Assembly: GCF_008929045.1 (NCBI RefSeq)
Contig: NZ_VFAH01000001.1
Coordinates: 666,438 to 730,437 of the forward strand
DNA length: 64,000 nucleotides
Source of the DNA: Noviherbaspirillum aerium
GTDB lineage: Bacteria; Pseudomonadota; Gammaproteobacteria; Burkholderiales; Burkholderiaceae_D
Reading direction: 5' to 3'
Notes under the pieces: model-generated
Database searches by the model: none
What the model saw: only the letters and a program-made list of their open reading frames with translations
Told to the model about the DNA's origin: nothing
Part shown: in pieces, positions 39,331-49,247 of the stretch
How the letters are laid out: every line of letters starts with the position of its first letter
How positions within the stretch are numbered: the first letter of the stretch is position 1
Made by a program: the position numbers and the translations under genes

Positions 39331-40419
39331 ATGTCCCTGATCGACACCATCATCCGTCCCGACGTGCGTTCGCTGGCGGCTTACCATGTGCCCGATTCGA
39401 CCGGCTTCGTCAAGCTCGATGCGATGGAAAACCCGTACACGCTGCCCGAGCACCTGCGCGGCGAGCTTGGACAGCGCCTTGCCGAAGTGGCGATGAACCG
39501 TTATCCGGTGCCGTCCTATACCGAGCTCAAGCAAAAGATCTGCGAGAGGCTCGGCGTGCCCGGCGGCTATGACGTGGTGCTCGGCAACGGTTCGGACGAA
39601 CTGATCACCTTGCTGTCGGTGGCTTGCGCGAAGCCGGGCGCCAAGGTGCTGGCCCCGACGCCGGGCTTTGTGATGTATGCGATGTCGGCCAAGTTCGCCG
39701 GCCTGGAATTCGTCGGCGTGCCGCTGACAGCCGATTTCGGCCTGGACAAATCCGCCATGCTGGCCGCCATCGAGGAGCACAAGCCGGCCATCGTTTATCT
39801 TGCCTATCCCAACAATCCGACCGGGAACCTGTTCGATGAAAACGACATGGTCGAGATCATCAGGGCCGCGCAGGACACCGGCATCGTCGTGGTGGACGAG
39901 GCCTACCAGCCGTTCGCGCAGACCAGTTTCATGCCGCGTCTGCCGGAATTTGCTAATCTGGTGGTCATGCGCACCGTATCCAAGCTGGGCCTGGCCGGTA
40001 TCAGGCTCGGCTACATGTCCGCCGGCAGCGAACTGCTGACCGAGTTCGACAAGGTCCGGCCGCCGTACAACATCAATGTGCTCACCCAGGCCGCAGCCGA
40101 ATTCGTGCTCGACCATGTGGATGTGCTGGATGAGCAGGCGGCCGCCCTGCGCGAGGAACGCACTCGCCTGGCGGCGGCATTGAGCGTGCTTCCGGGAATC
40201 GAAGTGTTCCCGTCGGCAGCGAATTTCCTGCTGGTGCGCGTCAGGCATGAAAAAATAAACAGCAATGATGTCTTTTCTGCATTGTTAGATCGTAAGGTTT
40301 TGATCAAAAATGTCGGTAAAATGCACCCATTGCTGGAAAACTGCTTGCGGATCACCGTCAGCACCCCCGAAGAGAACCGCTTGCTGCTCGATGCCGTCAT
40401 GGCATCGCTGGCTCCTTAA
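39331..40419 (+). CDS. hisC: histidinol-phosphate aminotransferase
   Basis: This 362-residue PLP enzyme converts imidazole-acetol phosphate to histidinol phosphate. Fold-type I aminotransferase motifs are clear: [20 protein letters not shown] near residue 33, [12 protein letters not shown] near 85, [15 protein letters not shown] near 153, [10 protein letters not shown] near 185 and [16 protein letters not shown] near 212, which contains the PLP-binding Lys. I chose the ATG at 39331; an in-frame TTG at 39310 would add seven residues with no homology. It resumes the his cluster after the methyltransferase (63-bp gap). hisB follows after 18 bp. Confidence 0.96.
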   Translation: MSLIDTIIRPDVRSLAAYHVPDSTGFVKLDAMENPYTLPEHLRGELGQRLAEVAMNRYPVPSYTELKQKICERLGVPGGYDVVLGNGSDELITLLSVACAKPGAKVLAPTPGFVMYAMSAKFAGLEFVGVPLTADFGLDKSAMLAAIEEHKPAIVYLAYPNNPTGNLFDENDMVEIIRAAQDTGIVVVDEAYQPFAQTSFMPRLPEFANLVVMRTVSKLGLAGIRLGYMSAGSELLTEFDKVRPPYNINVLTQAAAEFVLDHVDVLDEQAAALREERTRLAAALSVLPGIEVFPSAANFLLVRVRHEKINSNDVFSALLDRKVLIKNVGKMHPLLENCLRITVSTPEENRLLLDAVMASLAP

Positions 40420-40437
40420 TTTTTAGTATTCATTCAC

Positions 40438-41034
40438 ATGTCCACGCCCCGCGTTGCAGAGGTCACCCGCAATACCAACGAGACGCAGATCCGCGTCGCG
40501 ATCAACCTCGACGGTACCGGTCAGCAAAAGCTCAATACCGGTGTTCCTTTCCTTGACCACATGCTCGACCAGATCGCCCGCCACGGCCTGATCGATCTCG
40601 ACATCGAAGCCAAGGGAGACCTGCACATCGATGCCCACCATACGGTGGAAGACGTCGGCATCACGCTGGGCCAGGCTTTCGCCAAGGCCATCGGCGACAA
40701 GAAGGGCATCCGCCGCTACGGACATGCCTACGTGCCGCTCGATGAAGCGCTGTCACGCGTCGTGGTCGATTTCTCCGGACGCCCGGGTATCGAATTCCAT
40801 GTGCCGTTCAAGCGTTCGATGATCGGGGCTTTCGATGTCGACCTGACGCACGAGTTCTTCCAGGGCTTCGTCAATCACGCGCTCGTCACATTGCATATCG
40901 ATAATCTGCGCGGCGAAAACGCTCATCATCAGTGCGAAACCGTATTCAAGGCATTTGGCCGCGCACTGCGCATGGCCGCCGAACTCGATCCGCGAGCGGC
41001 GGGAATGATTCCCTCGACCAAGGGCAGCCTGTAA
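40438..41034 (+). CDS. hisB: imidazoleglycerol-phosphate dehydratase
   Basis: This 198-residue Mn-dependent enzyme dehydrates imidazoleglycerol phosphate. It is the monofunctional form, without the histidinol-phosphatase domain fused in E. coli. Metal-binding His clusters are visible: [17 protein letters not shown] near residue 34, [20 protein letters not shown] near 60 and [14 protein letters not shown] near 164. Monofunctional HisB means a separate histidinol-phosphatase is needed; none is obvious in this window. Confidence 0.97.
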   Translation: MSTPRVAEVTRNTNETQIRVAINLDGTGQQKLNTGVPFLDHMLDQIARHGLIDLDIEAKGDLHIDAHHTVEDVGITLGQAFAKAIGDKKGIRRYGHAYVPLDEALSRVVVDFSGRPGIEFHVPFKRSMIGAFDVDLTHEFFQGFVNHALVTLHIDNLRGENAHHQCETVFKAFGRALRMAAELDPRAAGMIPSTKGSL

Positions 41035-41076
41035 CAGCGTACGGCAACGTACGGCGTTGATTGAGCTTTCAGACAA

Positions 41077-41715
41077 ATGAACAAGATAGTTGTAGTGGAT
41101 TACGGGATGGGCAACCTGCGCTCGGTGGCGCAGGCGCTCCGTCATGCCGCGCCGGAGGCCGACGTGCGCATCTCCGGCGAACTCGCGGACATCCGTGCCG
41201 CCGACCGCCTGGTGTTGCCGGGGCAGGGCGCCATGCCGGATTGCATGCGCTGCCTGCGGGAATCCGGCCTGCAGGAAGCCGTGATCGAGTTCACCCGCAC
41301 CAAGCCCCTGCTCGGCGTATGCGTCGGCGAGCAATTGCTGTTTGACTTGAGCGAGGAAGGCAATACGCCGGGCATCGGCCTGATCCCGGGAAAAGTCGTG
41401 CGCTTCCGCCTCGACGGCATGCTGCAGGAGGATGGATCGCGTTTCAAGGTGCCGCAAATGGGCTGGAACCGGGTCAGGCAAACGCTGTCCCATCCGCTGT
41501 GGAATGGCATTAACGACAACAGTTACTTCTACTTCGTGCACAGTTACTATGCACAGCCTGCGGACCGTACCCATACCGCCGGCGAAACCGATTACGGCGC
41601 ACCCTTTGCATGCGCGGTCGCCAAAGATAATATATTCGCTACACAGTTTCATCCGGAAAAAAGCGCTGCGGCAGGTTTGCAGATTTACAAGAATTTCGCC
41701 CATTGGAATCCCTGA
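41077..41715 (+). CDS. hisH: imidazole glycerol phosphate synthase glutaminase subunit
   Basis: This 212-residue class I glutamine amidotransferase supplies ammonia to HisF. It begins [19 protein letters not shown]. The nucleophile elbow [12 protein letters not shown] near residue 80 holds the catalytic Cys, and the His-Glu pair lies in [13 protein letters not shown] near 189. Many betaproteobacteria carry an extra gene between hisB and hisH; here they are only 42 bp apart with nothing between. Confidence 0.97.
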   Translation: MNKIVVVDYGMGNLRSVAQALRHAAPEADVRISGELADIRAADRLVLPGQGAMPDCMRCLRESGLQEAVIEFTRTKPLLGVCVGEQLLFDLSEEGNTPGIGLIPGKVVRFRLDGMLQEDGSRFKVPQMGWNRVRQTLSHPLWNGINDNSYFYFVHSYYAQPADRTHTAGETDYGAPFACAVAKDNIFATQFHPEKSAAAGLQIYKNFAHWNP

Positions 41716-41788
41716 TCGCCGGGTTCCGAGGAAATTGTTTGTGTTCCAGAGCCACTTTCATTAACCCCACTCCATCACACATGTAGCC

Positions 41789-42577
41789 ATGCTGCTCATA
41801 CCTGCCATCGACCTCAAGGACGGTCATTGCGTTCGCCTGAAACAGGGCGATATGGAACAAGCCACCGTATTTTCCGAAGACCCCGCCGACATGGCGCGGC
41901 ACTGGTTGATGCAGGGGGCGCGCCGGCTGCATCTGGTCGATCTGAACGGTGCCTTCGCCGGCAAGCCGAAGAATGAAGCGGCGGTGAAGTCCATCATCCA
42001 GGTCGTGCGCCAATTTGCGCTTGAGAATGACACGGACGAGATTCCGATTCAGCTCGGCGGCGGCATCCGCGACCTTGACACCATCGAACGCTATCTCGAC
42101 GACGGCCTTTCCTACATCATCATCGGTACGGCGGCGGTGAAAAATCCCGGATTCCTGCACGATGCGTGCAGCGCCTTCCCCGGCCAGATCATCGTCGGCC
42201 TCGATGCCAAGGACGGCAAGGTGGCAACCGACGGCTGGAGCAAGCTGTCCGGACACGAAGTGATCGACCTGGCCAAGAAGTTCGAAGACTACGGCTGCGA
42301 AGCCATTGTCTATACCGACATCGGCCGCGACGGCATGATGGGCGGCGTCAACATCGACGCCACCGTCAAGCTGGCGCAGAGCATGACCATTCCCGTGATC
42401 GCTTCCGGCGGCGTGCACAACATCAAGGACGTCGAAGCGCTCTGCGCGGTCCAGGATGAAGGCATCGAAGGCGTGATCTGCGGCCGTTCCATCTACGAGG
42501 GCACGCTCGATCTGCGTGCGGCCCAGGAGCGCGCCGATGCCTTGAGCGGCATCGAGGAAGAGACGGAAGAAGAATAA
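41789..42577 (+). CDS. hisA: ProFAR isomerase HisA
   Basis: This 262-residue (beta/alpha)8 isomerase opens the ring of ProFAR to [25 protein letters not shown] at the N-terminus carries the catalytic Asp. [19 protein letters not shown] near residue 90 and [19 protein letters not shown] near 171, with the second catalytic Asp, are canonical. The acidic tail, ending EEETEEE, is slightly longer than usual. hisF follows after two bases. Confidence 0.97.
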   Translation: MLLIPAIDLKDGHCVRLKQGDMEQATVFSEDPADMARHWLMQGARRLHLVDLNGAFAGKPKNEAAVKSIIQVVRQFALENDTDEIPIQLGGGIRDLDTIERYLDDGLSYIIIGTAAVKNPGFLHDACSAFPGQIIVGLDAKDGKVATDGWSKLSGHEVIDLAKKFEDYGCEAIVYTDIGRDGMMGGVNIDATVKLAQSMTIPVIASGGVHNIKDVEALCAVQDEGIEGVICGRSIYEGTLDLRAAQERADALSGIEEETEEE

Positions 42578-42579
42578 GC

Positions 42580-43344
42580 ATGCCCCTTGCAAAACGCATC
42601 ATCCCTTGTCTCGATGTGACCGCTGGCCGCGTGGTCAAGGGCGTCAATTTCCTTGAACTGCGCGATGCCGGCGATCCGGTGGAAATCGCCCGCCGCTATG
42701 ACGACCAGGGCGCAGACGAACTGACCTTTCTCGACATCACCGCCACCTCCGACGGCCGCGACCTGATCCTGCACATCATCGAAGCGGTGGCGTCGCAGGT
42801 CTTCATTCCGCTGACAGTGGGCGGCGGCGTGCGCACCGTGGAAGACGTCCGCCGCCTGCTCAATGCCGGCGCCGACAAGATCAGCATCAACAGCACCGCC
42901 ATCGCCAATCCGCAGATGGTGGCCGATGCCGCGCAGAAGTACGGTTCGCAATGCATCGTGGTCGCCATTGATGCCAAGCGCAAGGCCGAAGGCGGCTGGG
43001 AAGTCTTTTCCCATGGCGGCCGCAAGGCCACCGGCCTGGATGTGGTCGAATGGGCAAGGAAGATGGAAAGCCTGGGCGTCGGCGAAATCCTGCTGACCAG
43101 CATGGACCGCGACGGCACCAAGAGCGGTTTCGACCTGGATCTTACGCGCGCGGTCTCGGATGCCATCTCGATTCCCGTGATTGCATCCGGCGGCGTCGGC
43201 GGCCTGAAGGATCTTGCCGACGGGATCAAGGTCGGCAAGGCCGATGCGGTGCTGGCAGCCAGCATCTTCCATTACGGCCAGCACACCGTGCAGGAAGCGA
43301 AGAATTTCATGGCCGGTCAGGGCATTCCGATGAGGCTGGTATGA
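42580..43344 (+). CDS. hisF: imidazole glycerol phosphate synthase cyclase subunit
   Basis: This 254-residue (beta/alpha)8 cyclase uses HisH-derived ammonia to convert PRFAR to imidazoleglycerol phosphate and [25 protein letters not shown] gives the catalytic Asp near residue 11. [20 protein letters not shown] near 80 and [20 protein letters not shown] near 175 complete the site. Its stop overlaps hisI as ATGA. Paralogous resemblance to hisA is expected; the N-terminal block separates them. Confidence 0.98.
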   Translation: MPLAKRIIPCLDVTAGRVVKGVNFLELRDAGDPVEIARRYDDQGADELTFLDITATSDGRDLILHIIEAVASQVFIPLTVGGGVRTVEDVRRLLNAGADKISINSTAIANPQMVADAAQKYGSQCIVVAIDAKRKAEGGWEVFSHGGRKATGLDVVEWARKMESLGVGEILLTSMDRDGTKSGFDLDLTRAVSDAISIPVIASGGVGGLKDLADGIKVGKADAVLAASIFHYGQHTVQEAKNFMAGQGIPMRLV

Positions 43345-43745
43345 GCATCGCCGGCAAATGGCTCAACAAGGTGAAATGGGACGAACAGGGGCTGGTGCCC
43401 GTGATCGCCCAGGAAGTCGGCAGCAATGACGTGCTGATGTTCGCCTGGATGAATCGCGACGCTCTCGCCAAAACCGTCGAGCTGGGCGAGGCCGTGTACT
43501 GGAGCCGGTCGCGCAAGAAGCTCTGGCACAAGGGCGAGGAATCTGGACACACGCAGAAGGTGCATGAGATCCGGCTCGACTGCGATGAGGACGTCGTGCT
43601 GCTGAAGGTCGAGCAGGTGGGCAGGATAGCCTGTCACACTGGAAGGCATTCCTGCTTCTTCCAGAAATTCGAAGGCGATGCGAACAGCGGCGACTGGCAA
43701 TCGGTTGATCCGGTCCTCAAGGATCCTGATTCCATCTACAAATGA
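43341..43745 (+). CDS. hisI: phosphoribosyl-AMP cyclohydrolase
   Basis: This 134-residue zinc enzyme opens the adenine ring of [25 protein letters not shown] near residue 31 and the metal-binding segment [20 protein letters not shown] near 78 followed by HTGRHSCFF are diagnostic. The ATG at 43341 overlaps the hisF stop and gives the standard [21 protein letters not shown]-terminus; a longer in-frame reading that enters hisF is not credible. It is a separate gene from hisE, not a fused hisIE. Confidence 0.96.
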   Translation: MSIAGKWLNKVKWDEQGLVPVIAQEVGSNDVLMFAWMNRDALAKTVELGEAVYWSRSRKKLWHKGEESGHTQKVHEIRLDCDEDVVLLKVEQVGRIACHTGRHSCFFQKFEGDANSGDWQSVDPVLKDPDSIYK

Positions 43746-43825
43746 AGCCGCATGCAACACCTCGGGCGGCCGGCTGATCAATCAATTGAATCAACAGAGA
43801 CAAGGCGGATCATCCGTCTCCAGCA

Positions 43826-44164
43826 ATGAGTGAAATCCTGAAACGCGTCGCCGACGTCATCGAGTCGCGCAAGATCGCAAACGGCGGCGATCCCGACAAG
43901 TCCTATGTCGCGCGCCTGTTCTCCAAGGGCGATGACGCCATCCTGAAGAAAATCGGAGAGGAAGCCACCGAAACCGTGATGGCGGCAAAGGATGCCCGCG
44001 CCGGCGGCGATGTTTCCAAGGTGCTCTATGAATGCGCCGACCTCTGGTTCCACTCGATGGTCCTGCTGGCACAATTCAATCTGAAACCGCAAGACGTGAT
44101 TGATGAACTCGCGCGCCGCGAGGGCCTTTCCGGCATAGACGAGAAGGCATCCCGCACCGAATGA
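43826..44164 (+). CDS. hisE: phosphoribosyl-ATP pyrophosphatase
   Basis: This 112-residue MazG-like all-alpha enzyme hydrolyses PR-ATP to PR-AMP and pyrophosphate. The metal-binding acidic helices appear as [20 protein letters not shown] near residue 38 and [20 protein letters not shown] near 66. It is the last his gene here, 80 bp after hisI, completing every his gene of the linear pathway except hisZ and a histidinol-phosphatase. Confidence 0.96.
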   Translation: MSEILKRVADVIESRKIANGGDPDKSYVARLFSKGDDAILKKIGEEATETVMAAKDARAGGDVSKVLYECADLWFHSMVLLAQFNLKPQDVIDELARREGLSGIDEKASRTE

Positions 44165-44258
44165 TCCTCGTGGTCAATGCAAGCCGGAATAGCGTAAGCT
44201 GTGTTACCAGCCTTACTCCACCATTCTCCATAGTTCGCCACAGCCAACGGGACCTATC

Positions 44259-44630
44259 ATGACTGACTGCATCTTTTGCAAGATTGCCTCCAAGCAGATT
44301 CCGAGCAAGACCGTCTACGAGGACGACGATGTGATCGCCTTCCATGACATCAACCCCGCTGCGCCGGTCCATTTTTTAATTGTCCCGAAACAACATGTTG
44401 CTACACTAGCGGACTGCAGTGAAAGTCATTCCAAGTTGTTGGGTAAAATGATGTTGCTGGCACCGAAGCTGGCCAAGGAACAGGGCTGCGGTTATGAAGC
44501 GTCGGATGACGGTGCGGGTACTGGCGGCTTCAAGACGCTGTTCAATACCGGACCCGATGGCGGACAGGAGGTGTACCATCTCCATCTGCATGTCATCGGT
44601 GGTCCGCGTCCCTGGCGCGGCCAACGGTGA
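44259..44630 (+). CDS. hinT: HIT-family purine nucleoside phosphoramidase
   Basis: This 123-residue protein of the HINT branch hydrolyses AMP-lysine and related phosphoramidates. CIFCKIASKQIPSKTVYEDD at the N-terminus and the histidine triad HLHLHVIGG near residue 107 are complete. In betaproteobacteria hinT commonly lies between the his genes and tatA, as here. The ATG at 44259 is the only sensible start. Confidence 0.93.
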   Translation: MTDCIFCKIASKQIPSKTVYEDDDVIAFHDINPAAPVHFLIVPKQHVATLADCSESHSKLLGKMMLLAPKLAKEQGCGYEASDDGAGTGGFKTLFNTGPDGGQEVYHLHLHVIGGPRPWRGQR

Positions 44631-44697
44631 TTCCGGGTTTCCTGCATAAAACGGCAAAAATTTGAAAGAAGGCGCTTGCGTCTATTAGGAGAAAGCA

Positions 44698-44898
44698 ATG
44701 GGTTCATTTAGCATCTGGCATTGGCTGATCGTTCTGGTGGTCGTCATGCTGATTTTCGGCACAAAGAAGATAAGCAATATGGGCTCCGATCTCGGCAAGG
44801 CCGTCAAGGGTTTCAAGGATGGCGTCAAGGGCGACGAAGACAAGACCGCCGCCGACAAGGCAACGATCGACGTCGAAGCGAAAGAGAAGAAAAGCTGA
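44698..44898 (+). CDS. tatA: Tat translocase subunit TatA
   Basis: This 66-residue small subunit forms the protein-conducting pore of the twin-arginine translocase. A short N-terminal membrane helix ([14 protein letters not shown]) ends at the conserved FG hinge. It is followed by an amphipathic helix ([20 protein letters not shown]) and a charged tail. A GGAGAA ribosome site sits just upstream. It starts the tatA-tatB-tatC cluster. Confidence 0.95.
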   Translation: MGSFSIWHWLIVLVVVMLIFGTKKISNMGSDLGKAVKGFKDGVKGDEDKTAADKATIDVEAKEKKS

Positions 44899-44970
44899 TC
44901 ACGGGCTTGACGATGATATGCGCCGGACACCTGTCCATGGCGCGAATGCAACCCTTGCCCGCTCCCCATC

Positions 44971-45456
44971 ATGATTGATCTCGGCCTTACCAAAATTGCA
45001 TTGATCGGCGTGGTCGCTTTGGTTGTCGTCGGACCCGAGCGCCTGCCCAAGGTCGCCCGCATGGCCGGCACGCTGTTCGGCCGCGCCCAGCGTTACATCA
45101 ACGAAGTCAAGTCCGAAGTCAGCCGCGAGATCGAGCTGGACGAACTGCGCAAGATGCAGAAGGAAATGCAGGAGGCGGCGACCAGCGTCGAAGAGACGAT
45201 CGCGCAGAATGTTGCCGACATGCAGAGCGACGTTCAGGAAGCGCTGTCCAATCCCTTGCTGGAAACGCCGACACCTGATCAGATCGGGGTGAAGGCCAAG
45301 GATTTTCGAAAGAAGAAACTGGCCCGCACCTCGGCGGTGCCTTCTTGGTACAAGAAACAGAGCGGGCGTCGTACCCATGTGATGTCAGGGGCCGCGCGCG
45401 TCGCAAAGTTTCGGCCTGCGGCAACGCGCAAGTCCACCGTTTCATTTCATCACTGA
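44971..45456 (+). CDS. tatB: Tat translocase subunit TatB
   Basis: This 161-residue TatB forms the substrate-receptor complex with TatC. MIDLGLTKIALIGVVALVVV is the membrane helix, with the conserved Glu of VGPERLPKVAR just after it, then a long charged amphipathic region to about residue 75. The C-terminal 60 residues are basic and poorly conserved. The length is normal for the family. It lies 72 bp after tatA and 124 bp before tatC. Confidence 0.95.
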   Translation: MIDLGLTKIALIGVVALVVVGPERLPKVARMAGTLFGRAQRYINEVKSEVSREIELDELRKMQKEMQEAATSVEETIAQNVADMQSDVQEALSNPLLETPTPDQIGVKAKDFRKKKLARTSAVPSWYKKQSGRRTHVMSGAARVAKFRPAATRKSTVSFHH

Positions 45457-45580
45457 GCCCGCCAGCATGCCGATCCGATTTCCCAGCAAGGGCCTTGCAT
45501 CATCTCATGCCGGACTGCCGCTTCGCGACAGCGGGGCTGGTCATGAACCAATGCGTATCACATTTGCATAACACCTCCGT

Positions 45581-46348
45581 ATGATCAACGACGACGACAC
45601 GGCTGGTGCCGGAGATACCTTCATTTCACATCTGGTGGAGTTGCGCAACCGGGTGATGAGGGCATCCATTGCAATCATTATCGTATTCCTGTGCCTGATG
45701 CCATGGGCCGGCGATATCTACGACATACTCGCAATGCCGATGATGGTCGCGCTGCCTGAAGGCAGCAAGATGATTGCGACTGGCGTAATTACGCCTTTTC
45801 TGATTCCGGTAAAAGTCACGCTGCTGCTCGCTTTTCTGATCGCATTACCGGTAGTGCTTTATCAGGCCTGGGCCTTCATTGCGCCCGGCTTGTACACCCA
45901 TGAGAAGAAGCTGGTGGCGCCGCTGGTGGTGTCTTCTTCTCTGCTGTTCATCGCCGGCGTGGCTTTCTGCTACTTCTTTGTCTTCGGCGTGATCTTCAAG
46001 TTCGTCAATGAGTTCGCGCCGAAATCCATCAATGTGGCGCCAGACATCGAAAGCTACTTCGGATTCGTGATGACGCTCTTTATCGCCTTCGGCGTCACCT
46101 TCGAAGTTCCTATCGTGGTGATCGTTCTGGTGCGCATGGGCCTGGTCACGGTGGAAAAGCTCAAGGAAGTGCGCCCCTATGTGATCGTCGGCGCTTTCGT
46201 CGTCGCTGCGGTCGTGACGCCGCCCGACGTCATGAGCCAGCTGCTGCTTGCGATCCCGATTTGTCTGCTGTACGAAGTCGGCCTGCTGATCGCGCCCGCC
46301 TTCGCCAAGGCGACCCGAGCGCCGGAAGAGGTGAGCGATCAGGCCTGA
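45581..46348 (+). CDS. tatC: Tat translocase subunit TatC
   Basis: This 255-residue inner-membrane receptor binds twin-arginine signal peptides. It has six hydrophobic segments. The N-terminal FISHLVELRNRVMRASIAII motif and the first periplasmic loop PLVVSSSLLFIAGVAFCYFF near residue 112 are characteristic. FVMTLFIAFGVTFEVPIVVI near 164 carries the conserved Phe-Glu. One likely client, the Rieske protein PetA, is encoded about 4 kb downstream. Confidence 0.97.
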   Translation: MINDDDTAGAGDTFISHLVELRNRVMRASIAIIIVFLCLMPWAGDIYDILAMPMMVALPEGSKMIATGVITPFLIPVKVTLLLAFLIALPVVLYQAWAFIAPGLYTHEKKLVAPLVVSSSLLFIAGVAFCYFFVFGVIFKFVNEFAPKSINVAPDIESYFGFVMTLFIAFGVTFEVPIVVIVLVRMGLVTVEKLKEVRPYVIVGAFVVAAVVTPPDVMSQLLLAIPICLLYEVGLLIAPAFAKATRAPEEVSDQA

Positions 46349-46396
46349 TCAGCCGTGCGATAACACCCGATGATCCGCTCGATCAGCACAATGAAC

Positions 46397-46425
46397 AAAG
46401 CCGGCGCTCGCCGGCTTTTGTTTTT
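46397..46425. terminator. bidirectional terminator between tatC and the DUF2461 gene
   Basis: AAAGCCGG-CGCTCG-CCGGCTTTT, followed by GTTTTT, ends tat transcription on the plus strand. The A-run on the left gives a short T-run for the minus strand as well, so it can also serve the opposing DUF2461 gene. Confidence 0.8.
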
Positions 46426-46511
46426 CCGCCCTGCTGGTGCGCACGGAGCCGGATGACGGTGCATCCGGTTTGCGGCTCGAGGCGCCGCTACTGTTTTTGG
46501 CAAGCGCGAGG

Positions 46512-47183
46512 TTATTTGGCTTGCCGCAGCCAATGAACAAGAGGATAAGCATCCTTGAATCCCGACACGATTTCCTTGCCGAGATCGGTGGGAATCGTCT
46601 TCTTCAGACTGCTCTCCTTCCAGACGATGAAACTCTTGTTCTTCACGTATTCGATATGCGGCACATCGGCATCGAAGCCTTTCGGCGGCCGCGACAGCTT
46701 GCCCTCATCCTGAAGGTCGCCGTAGGTATCCTTCAGTTTGCGGTTCTTCAGTACCTTGGAAAATCCGGCGGCGTCGGCTATCACGTGCTGGCGAATCACG
46801 CGCAGGCGATCGGCGGGCGGCATGTATTCTCCGCCTGCCACCAGAAGCAGGCCCTGCGCATCAACGTGGAAGTAGTAAGCCGGACCGCCGCCCTGACTCG
46901 GTTTCTTCAGGCCGCTTGCAGTGACCGCCGCCGAAAACGTTGTCTTGTACGGGCTTTTGTCCTTGGAGAAGCGCATGTCCCGGTTGATGCGGAACAGCGC
47001 CTTCTTCGGATTGCAGTCTGCCACTTCCGGATCGAATTTCGCGATCTGCGCAATCATGCCGGAAACGAGTTCAAGGAATTCGGAGCGCAGGATGTCATAG
47101 CGCGGCTTGTTCATGACGAACCAGGCGCGATTGTTGTTTTCGCTCAGTTCGGCAAGGAATTGAATCAGGTCGCGTGTATGCAT
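46512..47183 (-). CDS. DUF2461 family protein
   Basis: This 223-residue protein matches the DUF2461 / TIGR02453 family of unknown function. Typical blocks are FLAELSENNNRAWFVMNKPR near residue 10, ALFRINRDMRFSKDKSPYKT near 62 and GGGPAYYFHVDAQGLLLVAGG near 97. No catalytic role is established for the family. It lies 24 bp downstream of the DegS-like protease gene on the same strand, so they are probably cotranscribed. No signal peptide or membrane segment is present. Confidence 0.85.
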   Translation of the reverse strand: MHTRDLIQFLAELSENNNRAWFVMNKPRYDILRSEFLELVSGMIAQIAKFDPEVADCNPKKALFRINRDMRFSKDKSPYKTTFSAAVTASGLKKPSQGGGPAYYFHVDAQGLLLVAGGEYMPPADRLRVIRQHVIADAAGFSKVLKNRKLKDTYGDLQDEGKLSRPPKGFDADVPHIEYVKNKSFIVWKESSLKKTIPTDLGKEIVSGFKDAYPLVHWLRQAK

Positions 47184-47207
47184 GAAAGCTTTCTTGAAAG
47201 ACGGCGG

Positions 47208-48371
47208 CTATTCCTGGGTTTCGCGTCTCGGCTTCGGCCGCTTGCCGACAGTGACTTCGAGCGTCGATTCCTGGGTCTTGCGCAGTACTGTCATCTTGGC
47301 CTTGTTGCCTGGAGCGAGCTGCGCGATCAGGTTGAGCATGTCGGTGGTATCGCTCACCGGCTTGCCTTCGACCGCAACAAGAATATCGCCCGGTCGGATG
47401 CCTGCCTTGTCGGCCGGGCCGCCCTTGAGCACGCCGGCGATGATGGCGCCGGATTTACGGGTCAGGCCGAAGCTCTCGGCAAGCTCCGGCGTGATGTCCT
47501 GCGGTTCGACACCGATCCAGCCACGCACTTTCTGTCCTGTGGCGATGATGGATTCCATCACATCCTTCACCGTGGTGACCGGGATGGCAAAGCCGATGCC
47601 GAGGGAGCCGCCGCTGCGCGAGTAGATCGCCGTGTTGATGCCCAGCAGGTTGCCGCTGGAGTCGATCAGCGCGCCGCCGGAGTTGCCGGGGTTGATGGCC
47701 GCATCGGTCTGAATGAAGTTTTCGAAGGTGTTGATGCCGAGATGATTGCGGCCCAGCGCCGAGACGATGCCCATGGTGACGGTTTGTCCGACGCCGAAGG
47801 GATTGCCGATGGCCAGCACCACATCGCCCACGCGGGCCTGGTCGGCATTGCCCAGGGTAATGGCAGGCAAATTCGGCAAATCGATCTTCACCACCGCGAG
47901 GTCGGTTTCCGGATCGGTGCCGACCACTTTCGCCACGGCCTTGCGGCCGTCCGCCAGTGCGACCTCAATTTCATCGGCGGTTTCAATCACATGATTGTTC
48001 GTCAGCACATATCCCTGCGGGCTGATCACCACGCCGGAGCCCAGGCTGAATTGCCTGTCCTCCTGCTGGTCGCCGAAAAAGCGGCGGAACAGCGGATCAT
48101 CCATGAAAGGCGTCTTCGGCTGACGGGCGCCTTTCGTGGTGAAGATATTGACTACGGCCGGCATGGCGCGCCTTGCCGCCTCGCGGTAGGAATCCTGCGC
48201 GGGTGCCGTAGCGGGCGCTTGAAGAATCTGCGCCGGTGAATTGACCGCGCGGTCGCCCCGGGCGCCGCCGAGCAGGCTGATGGCCCATTCCGGCTTCAGG
48301 CTCGCTACAATAAACCAGAGCGCCAGGCCGACCGTTACGGTTTGGGCAAACAATAGCCAGAGACGTCGCAT
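47208..48371 (-). CDS. DegS/HtrA-family membrane-anchored serine protease
   Basis: This 387-residue trypsin-like protease has one N-terminal membrane anchor (LWLLFAQTVTVGLALWFIVA) and a single C-terminal PDZ domain (about residues 280-375). The catalytic triad is His in TNNHV (near 128), Asp in TDLAVVKI (near 158) and Ser in NPGNSGGAL (near 233). One PDZ plus an anchor fits DegS/AlgW, which cleaves anti-sigma-E factors, rather than two-PDZ DegP/DegQ. Its start lies only 13 bp from the divergent NIF3 gene. The substrate is inferred, not shown. Confidence 0.9.
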   Translation of the reverse strand: MRRLWLLFAQTVTVGLALWFIVASLKPEWAISLLGGARGDRAVNSPAQILQAPATAPAQDSYREAARRAMPAVVNIFTTKGARQPKTPFMDDPLFRRFFGDQQEDRQFSLGSGVVISPQGYVLTNNHVIETADEIEVALADGRKAVAKVVGTDPETDLAVVKIDLPNLPAITLGNADQARVGDVVLAIGNPFGVGQTVTMGIVSALGRNHLGINTFENFIQTDAAINPGNSGGALIDSSGNLLGINTAIYSRSGGSLGIGFAIPVTTVKDVMESIIATGQKVRGWIGVEPQDITPELAESFGLTRKSGAIIAGVLKGGPADKAGIRPGDILVAVEGKPVSDTTDMLNLIAQLAPGNKAKMTVLRKTQESTLEVTVGKRPKPRRETQE

Positions 48372-48384
48372 ATGAAGGATAACG

Positions 48385-49152
48385 ATGATGCTTGAAACAA
48401 TTGGTAGAGAGGAGCTCGCAAAATATCTGGAGCAAACGCTCGATATTAACCGTTTTCGAGACTATTGCCCAAATGGCTTGCAAGTCGAAGGGCGCAGGGA
48501 AATCCGAAAAATTGTCACCGGCGTCACCGCCAGCCTGGCGCTGCTGGAAGCGGCGGCCGACGCCGGTGCGGATGCCGTCATCGTGCATCATGGCTATTTC
48601 TGGAAGGGCGAGGATGCGCGCGTCATCGGACCCAAGCACCGGCGTCTCAAATTGCTGCTGACGCAGGATATCAACCTGTTCGGTTTTCATCTGCCGCTCG
48701 ACATGCACCAGGAATTCGGCAACAACGTTCAACTGGCGAAACGGCTCGACCTGTCGCCGGACGGCCGTTTCGGCGACGACAGCCTTGGATGGCTCGGCCT
48801 TGTCCAGGATGCCGCGCTCAGGACCGCAGGGGACCTGGCGCTCCATGTCGGTGCCCGATTGAAGCGCCAGCCGCTGCTGATCGGCGATCCGGCGCAGCCT
48901 CTGGGCCGTATCGGCTGGTGCACCGGCGCCGCGCACGGCATGCTCGGCAATGCCATTGCGGCCGGTGCGAGCCTTTATCTGAGCGGAGAAATTTCGGAGC
49001 CGACGGTACACCTCGCGCGCGAATCCGGGGTTGCCTATCTGGCATGCGGACATCATGCTACCGAGCGGTATGGCGTACAGTCGCTCGGCGAGCATCTGGC
49101 TGGCCATTTCGGCATCGAACATGAGTTCGTCGATATCGATAACCCCGTCTGA
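48385..49152 (+). CDS. NIF3-family (GTP cyclohydrolase I type 2 homolog) protein
   Basis: This 255-residue protein of the widespread NIF3/YbgI family contains a dinuclear metal centre. Metal ligands are visible in [15 protein letters not shown] near residue 66, FHLPLDMH near 101 and [12 protein letters not shown] near 215. Despite its usual label, a GTP cyclohydrolase role is not proven for most members. Two tandem ATG codons (48385, 48388) can serve as start; AAGGAT upstream is the ribosome site. It is transcribed away from the DegS-like gene. Confidence 0.88.
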   Translation: MMLETIGREELAKYLEQTLDINRFRDYCPNGLQVEGRREIRKIVTGVTASLALLEAAADAGADAVIVHHGYFWKGEDARVIGPKHRRLKLLLTQDINLFGFHLPLDMHQEFGNNVQLAKRLDLSPDGRFGDDSLGWLGLVQDAALRTAGDLALHVGARLKRQPLLIGDPAQPLGRIGWCTGAAHGMLGNAIAAGASLYLSGEISEPTVHLARESGVAYLACGHHATERYGVQSLGEHLAGHFGIEHEFVDIDNPV

Positions 49153-49247
49153 TGTCCTTCCCTCGTGCCGCGCTGCAGCAAAAAAACCGAAAGTAGGTCA
49201 TGCCGACATTGAGATGCAGGTATGATTACGCAAGGTAAGGAGTAATT

